DNA from: DYRG01 sp041161065
GTDB taxonomy: Bacteria > Pseudomonadota > Gammaproteobacteria > Beggiatoales > Beggiatoaceae
Length of the DNA: 64,000 bases
Direction: 5' to 3'
Assembly: GCA_041161065.1 (NCBI GenBank)
Contig: JBEAVE010000030.1
Coordinates: 62,001-126,000, forward strand
Positions 1 through 8,078 of this stretch are shown in pieces. Below the pieces are notes generated by a model, which saw nothing but the letters and a program-made list of their open reading frames with translations, ran no database searches and had not been told where the DNA came from. How positions within the stretch are numbered: the stretch's first letter is position 1; every line of letters starts with the position of its first letter. A program made the translations under genes and the position numbers.

Positions 1-692
1 AAACCGCGTTTAGAATTTATCCAGACCATTTGAAAATCGCGGAAGGAAAAGTCCGTTGCGGGCAATGTCATGAAATATTCAACGCATTGCAATTTCAAAT
101 GGAGGAGTTACCTGAACATGAAGCCTCTCAAGAAGAAAATATTGAGGAAATTGGTGAGGACGAATTATTGCATGAATTGGAAGCGCAAGAGCGGGCAAAA
201 TTAAAGAGCCGACAAATCCGTAGTCATTTGATGTGGGGAATTGTCAGCATCTTTCTCATGGGGATATTGGCGGGGCAATTTATTTGGTTCACGCAGCCTA
301 ATTTGATATTACAACACCCACAAATCCGTCCTCTATTAGAAACTGCTTGCGAATATTTGCAATGTGATTTGCCTGCAACGAGAAACCCAGATTTATTTCA
401 AGTTGTGAAGAAATACATGGATCGCGGCGATAAAGAAAGTGATACGGTGAAATTGCTTTTTATTTTTGAGAACAAAGCCGATTTCCCACAACCCTATCCG
501 ACATTAGAAATACGATTTGAAGATGAGCATAAGCAACTGGTAGGCATTCGCCGTTTCACGCCTAAAGAATATCTCGATGCATTGCCTGAACAAGCAGATT
601 TGTCATCGGGGAGTGCAGCGCAGGTAGAATTGCTCTTTCAAAATGCACTCAAAGAAATGCACACTTACGGATATGAAGTGAAGTTTCTTTAA
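1..692 (+). CDS. Zinc-ribbon/DUF3426 family membrane protein, 5' end outside the window
   Basis: The reading frame is open from base 3, so the gene begins before the window; an internal TTG at 30 is not a credible start. The first residues are the end of an MJ0042-type zinc ribbon (FRI then GKVRCGQC, with a CxxC at about bases 57-68), typical of the N-terminus of DUF3426 proteins. An acidic linker follows, then one membrane segment (about bases 228-288, MWGIVSIFLMG...) and a C-terminal beta-rich DUF3426 domain. The family role is poorly defined; it is often found near prmA and fis in gammaproteobacteria. The family is clear, the function is not. Confidence 0.8.
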   Translation, partial: TAFRIYPDHLKIAEGKVRCGQCHEIFNALQFQMEELPEHEASQEENIEEIGEDELLHELEAQERAKLKSRQIRSHLMWGIVSIFLMGILAGQFIWFTQPNLILQHPQIRPLLETACEYLQCDLPATRNPDLFQVVKKYMDRGDKESDTVKLLFIFENKADFPQPYPTLEIRFEDEHKQLVGIRRFTPKEYLDALPEQADLSSGSAAQVELLFQNALKEMHTYGYEVKFL

Positions 693-702
693 GTACAGAC
701 AA

Positions 703-747
703 TTTTAGTAGCGTTTGAAATTTTGATATTTCTATACGTTACTAAAA
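703..747. terminator. Hairpin between convergent genes
   Basis: A 12-bp stem with one G-U pair (703-714 with 736-747) lies between the DUF3426 stop and the stop of the convergent XRE gene. The position fits a shared terminator, but there is no clear U-tract outside the stem on either strand, so the assignment is tentative. Confidence 0.4.
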
Positions 748-749
748 AA

Positions 750-1148
750 TTAAGAATTTTCAGTTTTTTTCAGCAGTGAAATCATTTCTTTTAGGTATGT
801 ATTTTGTTCTTTTAATAATTCAAGTTCTTTATCTTTTTGTGCAATAATAAAATCGGTTTTTTCTGAAAAATTTACATTTTGTAAAAAACTATTCAAATTT
901 AGTGGGCTATTGGAATTATCACCATGCAAAATGATAACATTTTTTTCACCCAGACTTAACAAGTCTAACAAATCTACTTCCATTATTTTAGCAATTTCTT
1001 CTAATCGATCCATAAGCACACCACTTTTTCCTGTTTCAATATTTGAATAAGCAACAGGTGTAATATTTAATTTCTCCGCCATTTGCTCTTGAGTTAGTTT
1101 TTTTGAACGTCTAAAAAAACGAATCTTTTCATGTAATTCCATAAACAT
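750..1148 (-). CDS. XRE-family transcriptional regulator with coiled-coil tail
   Basis: 132 residues. The N-terminal 60 or so form a Cro/CI helix-turn-helix (RRSKKLTQEQMAEKL, then ITPVAYSNIETGKSG); the C-terminal 35 are a charged heptad-like helix likely to mediate oligomerisation. The first ATG at 1148 has AGGA six bases upstream; an ATG two codons later is the alternative. It is divergent from the short Cys/Gly-rich peptide gene and radical SAM gene, with inverted repeats in the shared upstream region, so it is the obvious candidate regulator of that cluster. A regulator of the same general build lies at 31333-31758. The ligand is unknown. Confidence 0.85.
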   Translation of the reverse strand: MFMELHEKIRFFRRSKKLTQEQMAEKLNITPVAYSNIETGKSGVLMDRLEEIAKIMEVDLLDLLSLGEKNVIILHGDNSNSPLNLNSFLQNVNFSEKTDFIIAQKDKELELLKEQNTYLKEMISLLKKTENS

Positions 1149-1214
1149 TAAATTCCTACTTTATAAACTTAAAGTTTTAGATTATAGACATAAATAACGA
1201 TAAATATCAAACTA

Positions 1215-1241
1215 AAAGTGTCATCCTTGCGATGATACTTT
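1215..1241. promoter_or_regulatory. Candidate operator: inverted repeat in divergent promoter region
   Basis: An 11-bp inverted repeat (1215-1225 with 1231-1241, one G-T mismatch, 5-nt centre) lies midway between the XRE start and the short peptide start. It directly abuts a perfect -35-like TTGACA at 1245-1250 pointing toward the peptide gene; a -10 at ideal spacing is not obvious (TAATTT at 1266-1271 gives 15 bp). A second weaker repeat is at 1158-1175. The XRE protein binding here is inference. Confidence 0.4.
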
Positions 1242-1292
1242 AACTTGACACGCAAATGTAATCATTAATTTCCCTTATTTTGGAGGCTTCGT

Positions 1293-1394
1293 ATGAAATT
1301 ATTCATAATAAACGCTTATAAGTCACCTCAAGTTATGTATGGTGGATGCCGTGGTGGTGGTGGCAGTACATCGTGCTGTGGTGGACAAGGGTAG
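1293..1394 (+). CDS. 33-residue Cys/Gly-rich peptide, putative RiPP precursor
   Basis: ATG at 1293 is preceded by a strong ribosome-binding site (GGAGG at 1282-1286), and the frame closes at TAG 1392-1394. The first 16 residues (MKLFIINAYKSPQVMY) look like a leader. The last 17 are dominated by Gly and carry three Cys (C19, C28, C29) plus Ser/Thr, ending CCGGQG. A tiny Cys/Gly-rich peptide directly before a radical SAM enzyme with a peptide-binding N-terminal domain is the classic arrangement of a ribosomally made, post-translationally modified peptide. I do not recognise the family. The strong ribosome site and the downstream radical SAM gene argue against a chance ORF. Confidence 0.7.
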   Translation: MKLFIINAYKSPQVMYGGCRGGGGSTSCCGGQG

Positions 1395-1415
1395 TACACT
1401 TTTTTTCAAAACTTT

Positions 1416-1452
1416 AAGAGTGATTTCTCGTTAGTTCTGTGAAATCACTCTT
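1416..1452 (+). terminator. Perfect 12-bp hairpin between peptide and radical SAM genes
   Basis: Perfect 12-bp stem (1416-1427 with 1441-1452), 13-nt loop, 22 bases after the peptide stop and 22 before the radical SAM start. No U-run follows it on the plus strand, so it is more likely a partial terminator, RNA-processing or mRNA-stabilising element than a full terminator. Such elements commonly let a precursor peptide be made in excess of its modifying enzyme. Confidence 0.5.
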
Positions 1453-1474
1453 CTAAAAATTAGGAGAAATTAGA

Positions 1475-2698
1475 ATGTTAGATAAGTTTCCATACTTTAA
1501 CAAAACCAAAATTATTCCTCAACCAAATGTTTGTTTTGTTTATTCAAAGGAACAAAATGTTTTTGATGTATTTAATCACGAAGCATTGGCTTATTTTCAA
1601 TATATGAATGGGGAACAGTCAGGTAAATCCATACTAAGAAAAATAATAGAAGATTTTCCAATGACAAATTTAGAAACAATTCAGACTGATTATGAGCGAC
1701 TTCTAAATTATTTATTACAAAGAAAGTACATTAGCTTACAAGACAAAGTTTGTAAGAGTGATTTGAGTTTCCCATTTGAGTTTGTTGATAAAGCAAACCA
1801 AGTGAAATCAGTTCATGCTGATATCGAATTAACACGAAACTGCAATTTATCTTGTTTTTATTGCTATGCGGGCTCACACAGAAATAAAAAATACGACGAC
1901 CTTCCTATAGATAAATGGATCGATATCTTGAACACTTTGCATAATCAAGGATTAAGAGCTGTAAAAATATCAGGTGGAGAACCATTTTTATATTCCAACA
2001 TAAAAGAGTTTTGTGAATTTTGTTCAGAAAAATTCATTGTTTCAATAAATACAAATGGTTATTTTATAAGTGAAAAAGAGGCAAAGTGGTTATCACAGCT
2101 TAATATCCAAGTTATTCAAGTTTCTTTAGATAGCTTGACTGGTGAATTGCATGATAAAGTTAGAGGTAGAGGTAGCTGGGAAAAAGCATTTAACGCTATC
2201 AATTTGTTACATAATAATAATATTCCTATTAGACTTTCTTGCACTATTACCCAGCAGAATAAACAAGAAATAGCTAAATTACAGGAATTGGCAGCTTCTT
2301 TTAACGCAGAAATAAATTTCGACGTTATGAAACCAGTTGGAAGAGCCAAAAAGGCTAAAGATTCTTTATTTGTTGCAGATAGTTGTGAAGTAATATACCA
2401 GAAAACCGTACCGCAAATTTATCAATTATTAGATTTTCTTGAAATAAAATGCCAAGCTCAGTTAGGGTTTATAGGAATATCTTCAAAAGGCAACGCAAAG
2501 CCGTGTAATTTAACCGAAGACTTCTTCGAAGAATTAGGAATTCCCGTAGTTAATAAAATTAACTCAGATTTTTCTTATCCTGAATCAACAACATTCAGAT
2601 TAACTGATAGTGCTTGTAAAGAGGTTATTGCCGCCGTTCCAAAAGAAGGTGGCAAACCGTATGACAAATGTATTTTTTACCATAAAAAAACTGGATAG
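1475..2698 (+). CDS. Radical SAM peptide-modifying enzyme with N-terminal PqqD-like recognition domain
   Basis: 407 residues. Residues 1-90 resemble a PqqD-like RiPP recognition element (HEALAYFQYMNGEQSG, then a helical segment ending in a short strand). The radical SAM core follows: CxxxCxxC at C123/C127/C130 for the 4Fe-4S cluster and GGEP at 167-170 for SAM binding. The C-terminus has few cysteines (C326, C344, C381, C399); the C326-C344 spacing around a GxxxPC turn resembles a reduced SPASM/Twitch auxiliary cluster site. The RBS is AGGAGA before ATG 1475. The neighbouring Cys/Gly-rich peptide is the likely substrate. The chemistry (thioether, C-C crosslink, epimerisation) cannot be told from the sequence. 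Confidence 0.85.
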   Translation: MLDKFPYFNKTKIIPQPNVCFVYSKEQNVFDVFNHEALAYFQYMNGEQSGKSILRKIIEDFPMTNLETIQTDYERLLNYLLQRKYISLQDKVCKSDLSFPFEFVDKANQVKSVHADIELTRNCNLSCFYCYAGSHRNKKYDDLPIDKWIDILNTLHNQGLRAVKISGGEPFLYSNIKEFCEFCSEKFIVSINTNGYFISEKEAKWLSQLNIQVIQVSLDSLTGELHDKVRGRGSWEKAFNAINLLHNNNIPIRLSCTITQQNKQEIAKLQELAASFNAEINFDVMKPVGRAKKAKDSLFVADSCEVIYQKTVPQIYQLLDFLEIKCQAQLGFIGISSKGNAKPCNLTEDFFEELGIPVVNKINSDFSYPESTTFRLTDSACKEVIAAVPKEGGKPYDKCIFYHKKTG

Positions 2699-2797
2699 TT
2701 AGTTGTTATAGCAGTAAATAAAACCTAATTGTAATTCTTTACTTCACCATACTGTATTATAACTTTCTGTTTTTTCTCAACATGTAGGGAGAATACC

Positions 2798-3049
2798 ATG
2801 TCTGATAATAATAAGTTGAATTTACACTACTTTTCAGCTTCATCAATGCACAAACTTTACGAAGTAATGAATAGCTGGCAAGAAGAACACCGTAAACGTT
2901 TATTATCACTTAATATTCAAAAAGAAGGGGAATTGTTTTCTTGTATTGCTTTAACCAATCCAACTGAGGTCGTAATTTGTGATCATAACGGTTATGCAGT
3001 ACAGGTAGAAGATAGGTGTTTATATGTTCGGACTGTCCCGTTTCGGTGA
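2798..3049 (+). CDS. Small uncharacterised protein of the radical SAM cluster
   Basis: 83 residues with no signal peptide or membrane segment. Predicted from sequence: a helical N-terminal half (SSMHKLYEVMNSWQEEHRK) and a strand-rich C-terminal half with two Cys (SCIA, VICD) and a third near the end (DRCLYVR). ATG 2798 is preceded by GGGAG. It follows the radical SAM gene by 99 bases on the same strand and is followed by a convergent gene, so it probably belongs to the cluster. It could be a second substrate, an accessory or immunity factor. I do not recognise the family. Confidence 0.6.
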   Translation: MSDNNKLNLHYFSASSMHKLYEVMNSWQEEHRKRLLSLNIQKEGELFSCIALTNPTEVVICDHNGYAVQVEDRCLYVRTVPFR

Positions 3050-3115
3050 ATTTTACTTTTGTTATAGAATTATAAAATTCATCTCTTCTTGATCGCTACC
3101 CTCTTAATTTTATCA

Positions 3116-3811
3116 CTACCCTTTTAAAGAACGTTGGATTGTTTCTAAAGCAACAACGGGATCAACGGCAGCTGTAATAGGTCGCCCAATTACCAAATAA
3201 TTTACACCTAAATCAATCGCTTGTGATGGTGTTAAAGTGCGTTGTTGATCGTTTTGATCACTTCCAACGGGACGAATACCCGGCGTAACTAATAAGAAAT
3301 CTTTTCCAATGGTGTCGCGCAGTAATTTGATTTCTTTGGGTGAGCAAACAACGCCGTCTAAACCTGCTTTCTGTGCTAATAAAGCAAGGCGTTTTACTTG
3401 GGTTTCTGGCGTTGAGGAAATCCCGATTTCTAGCAAATCCATTTCATTCAAACTGGTTAAAACGGTAACGGCGATTAAAAGTGGAGGTTGTGAGGCTTTA
3501 TTTAAGGCTTCGCGGGCGGCTTCCATCATTTTTAATCCGCCAGCGGCGTGGACATTGACCAACCAAACATTTAAAGCGGCGGCGGCTTCACAGGCTTTTG
3601 CGACGGTGTTTGGAATGTCATGGAATTTCAAATCAAGAAAAATTTTGAAATCAAGTGCTTGTAATTGCTCAATAATTTGAGGACCTGCGCGCGTGAAAAG
3701 TTCTTTACCAACTTTAAGATGGCAGGGTTGTCCTTTGATTTGTTGAGCGAAAGAAAGTGCTTTTTTTGGATCAGCAAAATCTAAAGCGACAATAATAGGT
3801 TGTTGATTCAT
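3116..3811 (-). CDS. pyrF: Orotidine 5'-phosphate decarboxylase
   Basis: Decarboxylates OMP to UMP, the last step of de novo pyrimidine synthesis. 231 residues from the ATG at 3811 (MNQQPIIVALD); a longer frame from 3841 begins with residues not typical of the family and overlaps a terminator. The catalytic D60-x-K62-xx-D65 motif (DLKFHD) is intact, as is the C-terminal phosphate-binding VIGRPIT. Length is normal for bacterial PyrF. It sits alone, downstream of the cytochrome c gene and separated from it by a terminator. Confidence 0.95.
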   Translation of the reverse strand: MNQQPIIVALDFADPKKALSFAQQIKGQPCHLKVGKELFTRAGPQIIEQLQALDFKIFLDLKFHDIPNTVAKACEAAAALNVWLVNVHAAGGLKMMEAAREALNKASQPPLLIAVTVLTSLNEMDLLEIGISSTPETQVKRLALLAQKAGLDGVVCSPKEIKLLRDTIGKDFLLVTPGIRPVGSDQNDQQRTLTPSQAIDLGVNYLVIGRPITAAVDPVVALETIQRSLKG

Positions 3812-3823
3812 TTGAAAATCCCC

Positions 3824-3861
3824 AAAAAAGAAACGCCCCACGAAAATATCTTGAGGCGTTT
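3824..3861 (-). terminator. Intrinsic terminator of the cytochrome c gene
   Basis: On the minus strand a 7-bp stem (3855-3861 with 3831-3837) is followed by CTTTTTT. It lies just after the cytochrome c stop and before pyrF. Confidence 0.75.
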
Positions 3862-3878
3862 ATTGCTTTTAAGATCAA

Positions 3879-4193
3879 TTACTTAGCAGCTAAAATCCAA
3901 CTTACGAGCGTTTTAATGTCATCATCGCTAACGTTTGGATTTGGTGGCATTGGAATTTGACCCCACACGCCGCTGCCGCCTTTTTTGACTTTTTCATACA
4001 AACCTGCGACGGTTTTCTCGTCCGCGCCTTTGTATTTGGCGGCGACATCTTTGTAGGCGGGACCAACCAATTTCGCGTCCACTTTGTGGCAAGCGAGGCA
4101 GTTGTGTTTTTTAGCCAATTCATCGCTTGCTTGAACGCCACCACTTAATAACGCGGTCGCAGCTAATGCGCTGATTAATAAAGTATGTTTCAT
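3879..4193 (-). CDS. Class I cytochrome c (c551/c552 type), periplasmic
   Basis: 104 residues: a Sec signal peptide of about 22 residues, then a mature protein of about 82. The heme-binding CLACH motif is at 32-36 and a likely distal ligand Met82 lies in IPMPPN. This matches the small single-heme electron carriers that pass electrons from periplasmic dehydrogenases (for example Sox proteins) to terminal oxidases or nitrite reductase; which partner applies here is inference. GGAG stands nine bases before the ATG. Single-gene unit with its own terminator. Confidence 0.92.
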   Translation of the reverse strand: MKHTLLISALAATALLSGGVQASDELAKKHNCLACHKVDAKLVGPAYKDVAAKYKGADEKTVAGLYEKVKKGGSGVWGQIPMPPNPNVSDDDIKTLVSWILAAK

Positions 4194-4270
4194 AAAAATA
4201 ACTCCAATTTGAAACCGACGGGGAAAACCGCATTATCCCACAAATTCGCAACACTGTCATCTAACCTAAA

Positions 4271-5389
4271 TCAATGTTTGCCTAAATTTTCCAACGTTTC
4301 TAAGGCATTGCTTTTCTCTTTAGAAACCGTTGAATTAGGGGTTTCTTCGGTTGGAATTTTGAACAACGCATCAGGTTTTTGCAATAATGCTCGAACCTTA
4401 TGTTCTGGAATAATATACACCCAATTGCTCAAACGTTGATTCAATTGCTCCACTTCTTTTTGAAGTTTCTCTAGCAGTTCTTCTCGTTTTTCTCCGGTCA
4501 CTAAATCGGGTTTTGCAACCGCTGACAAAGTCGCATAATGTTTATTATCAAGCGTTTGAAAAGTAACCGTCATTTCCAACCCGTCAAATGTTGTAAAAAC
4601 CGCTGTGAAAGGATTTTCTCCTCCCTTAAATTCATTTGCAGCCATCACATCTTCTAAGGATAAATGCGCTAAAAAGCGGGCAATATTTTTGATATTGGTT
4701 TGCTCAGTCGTTGCTTTCTCAGGAAGATTCGCCAATTGGAAATCTTTATCATCACTTTTTTCTCTAAAAATTCGAATCGGTGTTGCTTGATTAATTACAA
4801 CTTCTCGCACTCGATTTTCTTCAATATGAGCAATTTGTTTGTCTAACCAATCATGGATTTGTCGACCAACATTAACATTACCCAATACAACCCAGCTTTG
4901 TTTGTCATTTGCTTTACGTACATATAACTCGCTGCGCAAAGAATCTCCTTTCGCTGGACGCGCTTTTCCAATGATTAAATCAGCAACAATGTCATTATTT
5001 TTTTTCAACACAACTTGCACTGATTTTGCACCTTCATTAGAAATATCTTCAACGTCTAATTTGTTATAAAGTTCCGCTTTATCCGTTTTGGCTTCAACCA
5101 GTTGTAAATTTGCCATGCCGTTCAACACATCAGCAATTTTATCAAACATAGCTGGATATTGGGCTTTTTCTTTCACGCCCCATTGTTCACTTTTTTTGAG
5201 CAATGACACTTCAGATGTTTTAGTTTTAATCTGAATTTCATCAACTTCTTTCAATACAGGTAACAATTGCGGATAAAGCAGTTGGTTGCTCTGTATTTGA
5301 GGCGATGTAGGGGCTTGACTTATTTGTGAAGCAACAACTCCCATTATTAACGTTACAATGGCAAGAACACCAATCATTTTTCCATTCAT
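4271..5389 (-). CDS. DUF4340 domain protein of a Gld-type ABC operon
   Basis: 372 residues with an N-terminal membrane anchor (IGVLAIVTLIMGVVA) followed by a long extracytoplasmic part. The repeated pattern (EIQIK..., VSLLKKSEQWGV, LYNKLDVED, VQVVLKKNND...LIIGKA) is typical of DUF4340 proteins, which are regularly encoded after gldG-like genes. It is the last gene of a four-gene minus-strand operon, 12 bases after the GldG-like gene. Function unknown; presumably a periplasm-facing accessory of the ABC complex. Confidence 0.85.
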   Translation of the reverse strand: MNGKMIGVLAIVTLIMGVVASQISQAPTSPQIQSNQLLYPQLLPVLKEVDEIQIKTKTSEVSLLKKSEQWGVKEKAQYPAMFDKIADVLNGMANLQLVEAKTDKAELYNKLDVEDISNEGAKSVQVVLKKNNDIVADLIIGKARPAKGDSLRSELYVRKANDKQSWVVLGNVNVGRQIHDWLDKQIAHIEENRVREVVINQATPIRIFREKSDDKDFQLANLPEKATTEQTNIKNIARFLAHLSLEDVMAANEFKGGENPFTAVFTTFDGLEMTVTFQTLDNKHYATLSAVAKPDLVTGEKREELLEKLQKEVEQLNQRLSNWVYIIPEHKVRALLQKPDALFKIPTEETPNSTVSKEKSNALETLENLGKH

Positions 5390-5401
5390 GAAATGTCTCC
5401 T

Positions 5402-7324
5402 TTACGCTGCACTTAATTCACGTTTTCTACGATTGCGATAGAAACCTAATAAAATACCTCCAATTGCCACCAAGAAAGGTATTAATCCAATATTAATCCA
5501 TTTCAAATTGCTATCTAAACGTTCAATATCTTTTTGCAATTCGTGTTGAACGGCACGCAACTCTTTGCGGATTTTAAGTTTCTCATCACGAAACCGCGTA
5601 ATTTCTTGCTGTTGTTCAGTCGTTAAAACCTGTGCATTGCTACCTTCTTTACGATTGTGTTGCAATTCATTCAGTTTTTTCTCTGTTTCTTGCAATTGAG
5701 CGAGCAATTGTTTTTCTTTTTCTCGGAATTTCAACTCCGCATTTTGGCGAATTTCCTCGACTTTTGTGAAAGGACGACTTAATGTTCCACGATTGCGCAC
5801 ACTAATCAAATCATTACTGCCCGTTAAATTATCCAACGCATTGGTTACAAACTTATCATTTGCTGCCATTGGTAGAGCAATTCTTTGACCCAAAAAGTTT
5901 TGAACTCTTACCCAAAATTTATCATCTAAAATATCTGTATCCGCTACTAAAATAATATTAGCATCTTCCTTAGATTCTTTCAGACTTTCTTCTGGCGTAG
6001 AAGGTTTCTCTTCTTTTGCTTTATCGTCTTTAGGTTTGCCATCTGGAAATGCGGTTTTCAATTTGCCTGTCAAACGTGCCGCCAACGTAAATTTGTTTTC
6101 TGGCTTATAACTTCTAACCATTTCTTCGACATCAGCAAACATACCCAATTTACTACTGTCAATCAAACTGGCTTGCTCTGATGTTTCCAATAAAGGCGTG
6201 ACAGTAATTTCTGCACCCTCTTTTTTCTTTAACGATCCAGCCGTTGCTAAAGCAATAGAGTCTAATTTAGCAGTGATAATATCCTGATTATTAAAGTTTT
6301 TTTCATGTAAATCAATCCAAACAGGATACTCAATAACTAAACCTTTTGAACCTTTTTGCATTTGAACTTTCTTCGCCAAACTCAAATCACCCACCGCTTT
6401 ATTTTCGACTATTTCAACACCCCAAGTATCGAGGAGTTTCTTTAAATCAGAATGGCGTGGTGCATTCAAACTGGCTAAAGGATTATTAGGATCAGCAGGG
6501 GGTTCGTCTGTTTCTGCATAAGGATCAACAAATGCTAATAAACGCCCACCTTTTAATACAAACTGATCTAATGCAAATAATGTCTTATCCGTGAAACCCT
6601 TTGGGTGCACTAACATCAATACATCAATATCATCAGGAATTTTATCAACAGTGGTTTCAATTTTACGCACTTGAAATAGCTGTTTGATTTGATCAATTAT
6701 CATCAAAGGTTGATTACTTTCGGCTGTTTTTACAAATGGAGAACCACCTTTTCCTTGAATAGGTAACGTGCTCATTATTCCAACCACTTTTTGTTTAGGA
6801 TTATCCAATTTGTAAATGAGCTGAGTAATGTCGTATTCTAAAAACTCTTCACGATTAGGATTGAAAAAAGGTAAAACGGCTTCTCCATCGGTACTATTTG
6901 TTCCCACTAAACCAAAATAAAAGGTCGTATTTTCTCCCTCAATGGGCGCGCCTTGTAATCCATTGGCAACCGCTTTATCTTCTTCTTCAGAAAAAGGCTC
7001 TGGATCAATAAATTGCAAAGAGATTTTTCCACTCGATGCGCGTTTGTACTCTTCTAAGAGTTCTTTTACGCGAATGGTGTAGGTGTTAATGCTTGCTAAA
7101 GTTGGCGCAAGTTTTTGAGAAAGGTATAATTTCAAACTAATGGGTTCTTTCAGGTTGCTTACAATATTTCGTGTTCCTTGAGAAAGAGTGTAGAACTTAT
7201 TATCCGTTAAATCTAATCGCGTCGATTTGAAAGCCGTGTTACTAATGATATTAACGGCTAGAAATAACCCAACTGCTAACAATAAACCCCCACTGCTTAG
7301 CAATACTTTTTGATTCATGATCAA
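5402..7324 (-). CDS. GldG-like ABC transporter auxiliary protein
   Basis: 640 residues. An N-terminal membrane segment is followed by LDLTDNKFYTLS and GTRNIVSNLKEPISLKLYLS, the start of the GldG/IFT52-like ABC-auxiliary domain. A charged linker rich in Lys/Glu/Pro (about residues 435-460), a coiled coil (about 545-610) and a second C-terminal membrane segment (NIGLIPFLVAIGGILLGF) complete it. In the family it partners an ABC-2 permease and ATPase; in gliding Bacteroidetes these are GldF and GldA. Start at 7324 or two codons later. Permease stop and this start are 10 bases apart. Confidence 0.9.
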   Translation of the reverse strand: MIMNQKVLLSSGGLLLAVGLFLAVNIISNTAFKSTRLDLTDNKFYTLSQGTRNIVSNLKEPISLKLYLSQKLAPTLASINTYTIRVKELLEEYKRASSGKISLQFIDPEPFSEEEDKAVANGLQGAPIEGENTTFYFGLVGTNSTDGEAVLPFFNPNREEFLEYDITQLIYKLDNPKQKVVGIMSTLPIQGKGGSPFVKTAESNQPLMIIDQIKQLFQVRKIETTVDKIPDDIDVLMLVHPKGFTDKTLFALDQFVLKGGRLLAFVDPYAETDEPPADPNNPLASLNAPRHSDLKKLLDTWGVEIVENKAVGDLSLAKKVQMQKGSKGLVIEYPVWIDLHEKNFNNQDIITAKLDSIALATAGSLKKKEGAEITVTPLLETSEQASLIDSSKLGMFADVEEMVRSYKPENKFTLAARLTGKLKTAFPDGKPKDDKAKEEKPSTPEESLKESKEDANIILVADTDILDDKFWVRVQNFLGQRIALPMAANDKFVTNALDNLTGSNDLISVRNRGTLSRPFTKVEEIRQNAELKFREKEKQLLAQLQETEKKLNELQHNRKEGSNAQVLTTEQQQEITRFRDEKLKIRKELRAVQHELQKDIERLDSNLKWINIGLIPFLVAIGGILLGFYRNRRKRELSAA

Positions 7325-7334
7325 TGCTCCTTAT

Positions 7335-8069
7335 TTAATCCGCTTTTTTCATTTCAATAAAAACGACATTGGCAAATAACCAAAGTACCATCAGAGAAAC
7401 AAAATAAACTATATCTCGCAAATCAATTACGCCTTTGGTCATTGCATTAAAATGGGTTAGAAAACTAAAGGAACTAATGGCATCAATAATGATTTGAGGT
7501 GTCCAACCACCAAAGAAATCTAACACCATTGGTAGACCGCTTAGAATAAATGCTAAACAAACCACCACACTAATAATAAATGCAATCACTTGGTTCTTTG
7601 TCAAAGCAGAAATACTTGCACCCATCGCTAGAAATGCGCCAGCCATTAATAAACTTCCAATGTAGCCTGCTAAAATCACCGCATTATCAGGTGAACCCAA
7701 ATAATTAACCGTTATCCACATAGGAAAAGTTAAGGCTAATGCAATGCCTGTAAAAGCCCATGCGGCGAGGAATTTTCCTAATACGGCATCAGTGATTGAA
7801 ATAGGTAATGTTAAAAGCAATTCAATACTGCCGCTTTTACGTTCTTCTGCCCACAAACGCATAGAAAGCGCGGGGATTAGAAATAAGTATAACCAAGGGT
7901 GAAAAGTAAAAAAGGCTTGTAGATCGGCTTGTCCTCGCCCGAAGAAACCGCCCAATTGAAAGGTAAAAACGCCGCTTAATAAAAGAAAAATCACGATAAA
8001 AACATAAGCAATTGGCGTAGAAAAATAGCCGTTTAATTCGCGCTTAAATAGAATGTTGATGTTATCCAT
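7335..8069 (-). CDS. ABC-2 type permease (GldF-like)
   Basis: 244 residues with six predicted membrane helices and the ABC-2 signature region around RLWAEERKSGSIELLLTLPI, which precedes the second transmembrane bundle. It lies between the ATPase gene (9 bases away) and the GldG-like gene. The set matches the ABC module used for gliding motility in Bacteroidetes, but homologues occur in many non-gliding proteobacteria. Substrate unknown. Confidence 0.9.
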   Translation of the reverse strand: MDNINILFKRELNGYFSTPIAYVFIVIFLLLSGVFTFQLGGFFGRGQADLQAFFTFHPWLYLFLIPALSMRLWAEERKSGSIELLLTLPISITDAVLGKFLAAWAFTGIALALTFPMWITVNYLGSPDNAVILAGYIGSLLMAGAFLAMGASISALTKNQVIAFIISVVVCLAFILSGLPMVLDFFGGWTPQIIIDAISSFSFLTHFNAMTKGVIDLRDIVYFVSLMVLWLFANVVFIEMKKAD

Positions 8070-8078
8070 CTTGAAACC

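Noticed and set aside
30..32. TTG at 30 as start of the first gene
   Set aside because: The zinc-ribbon continues upstream in frame to the window edge, so the gene starts outside.
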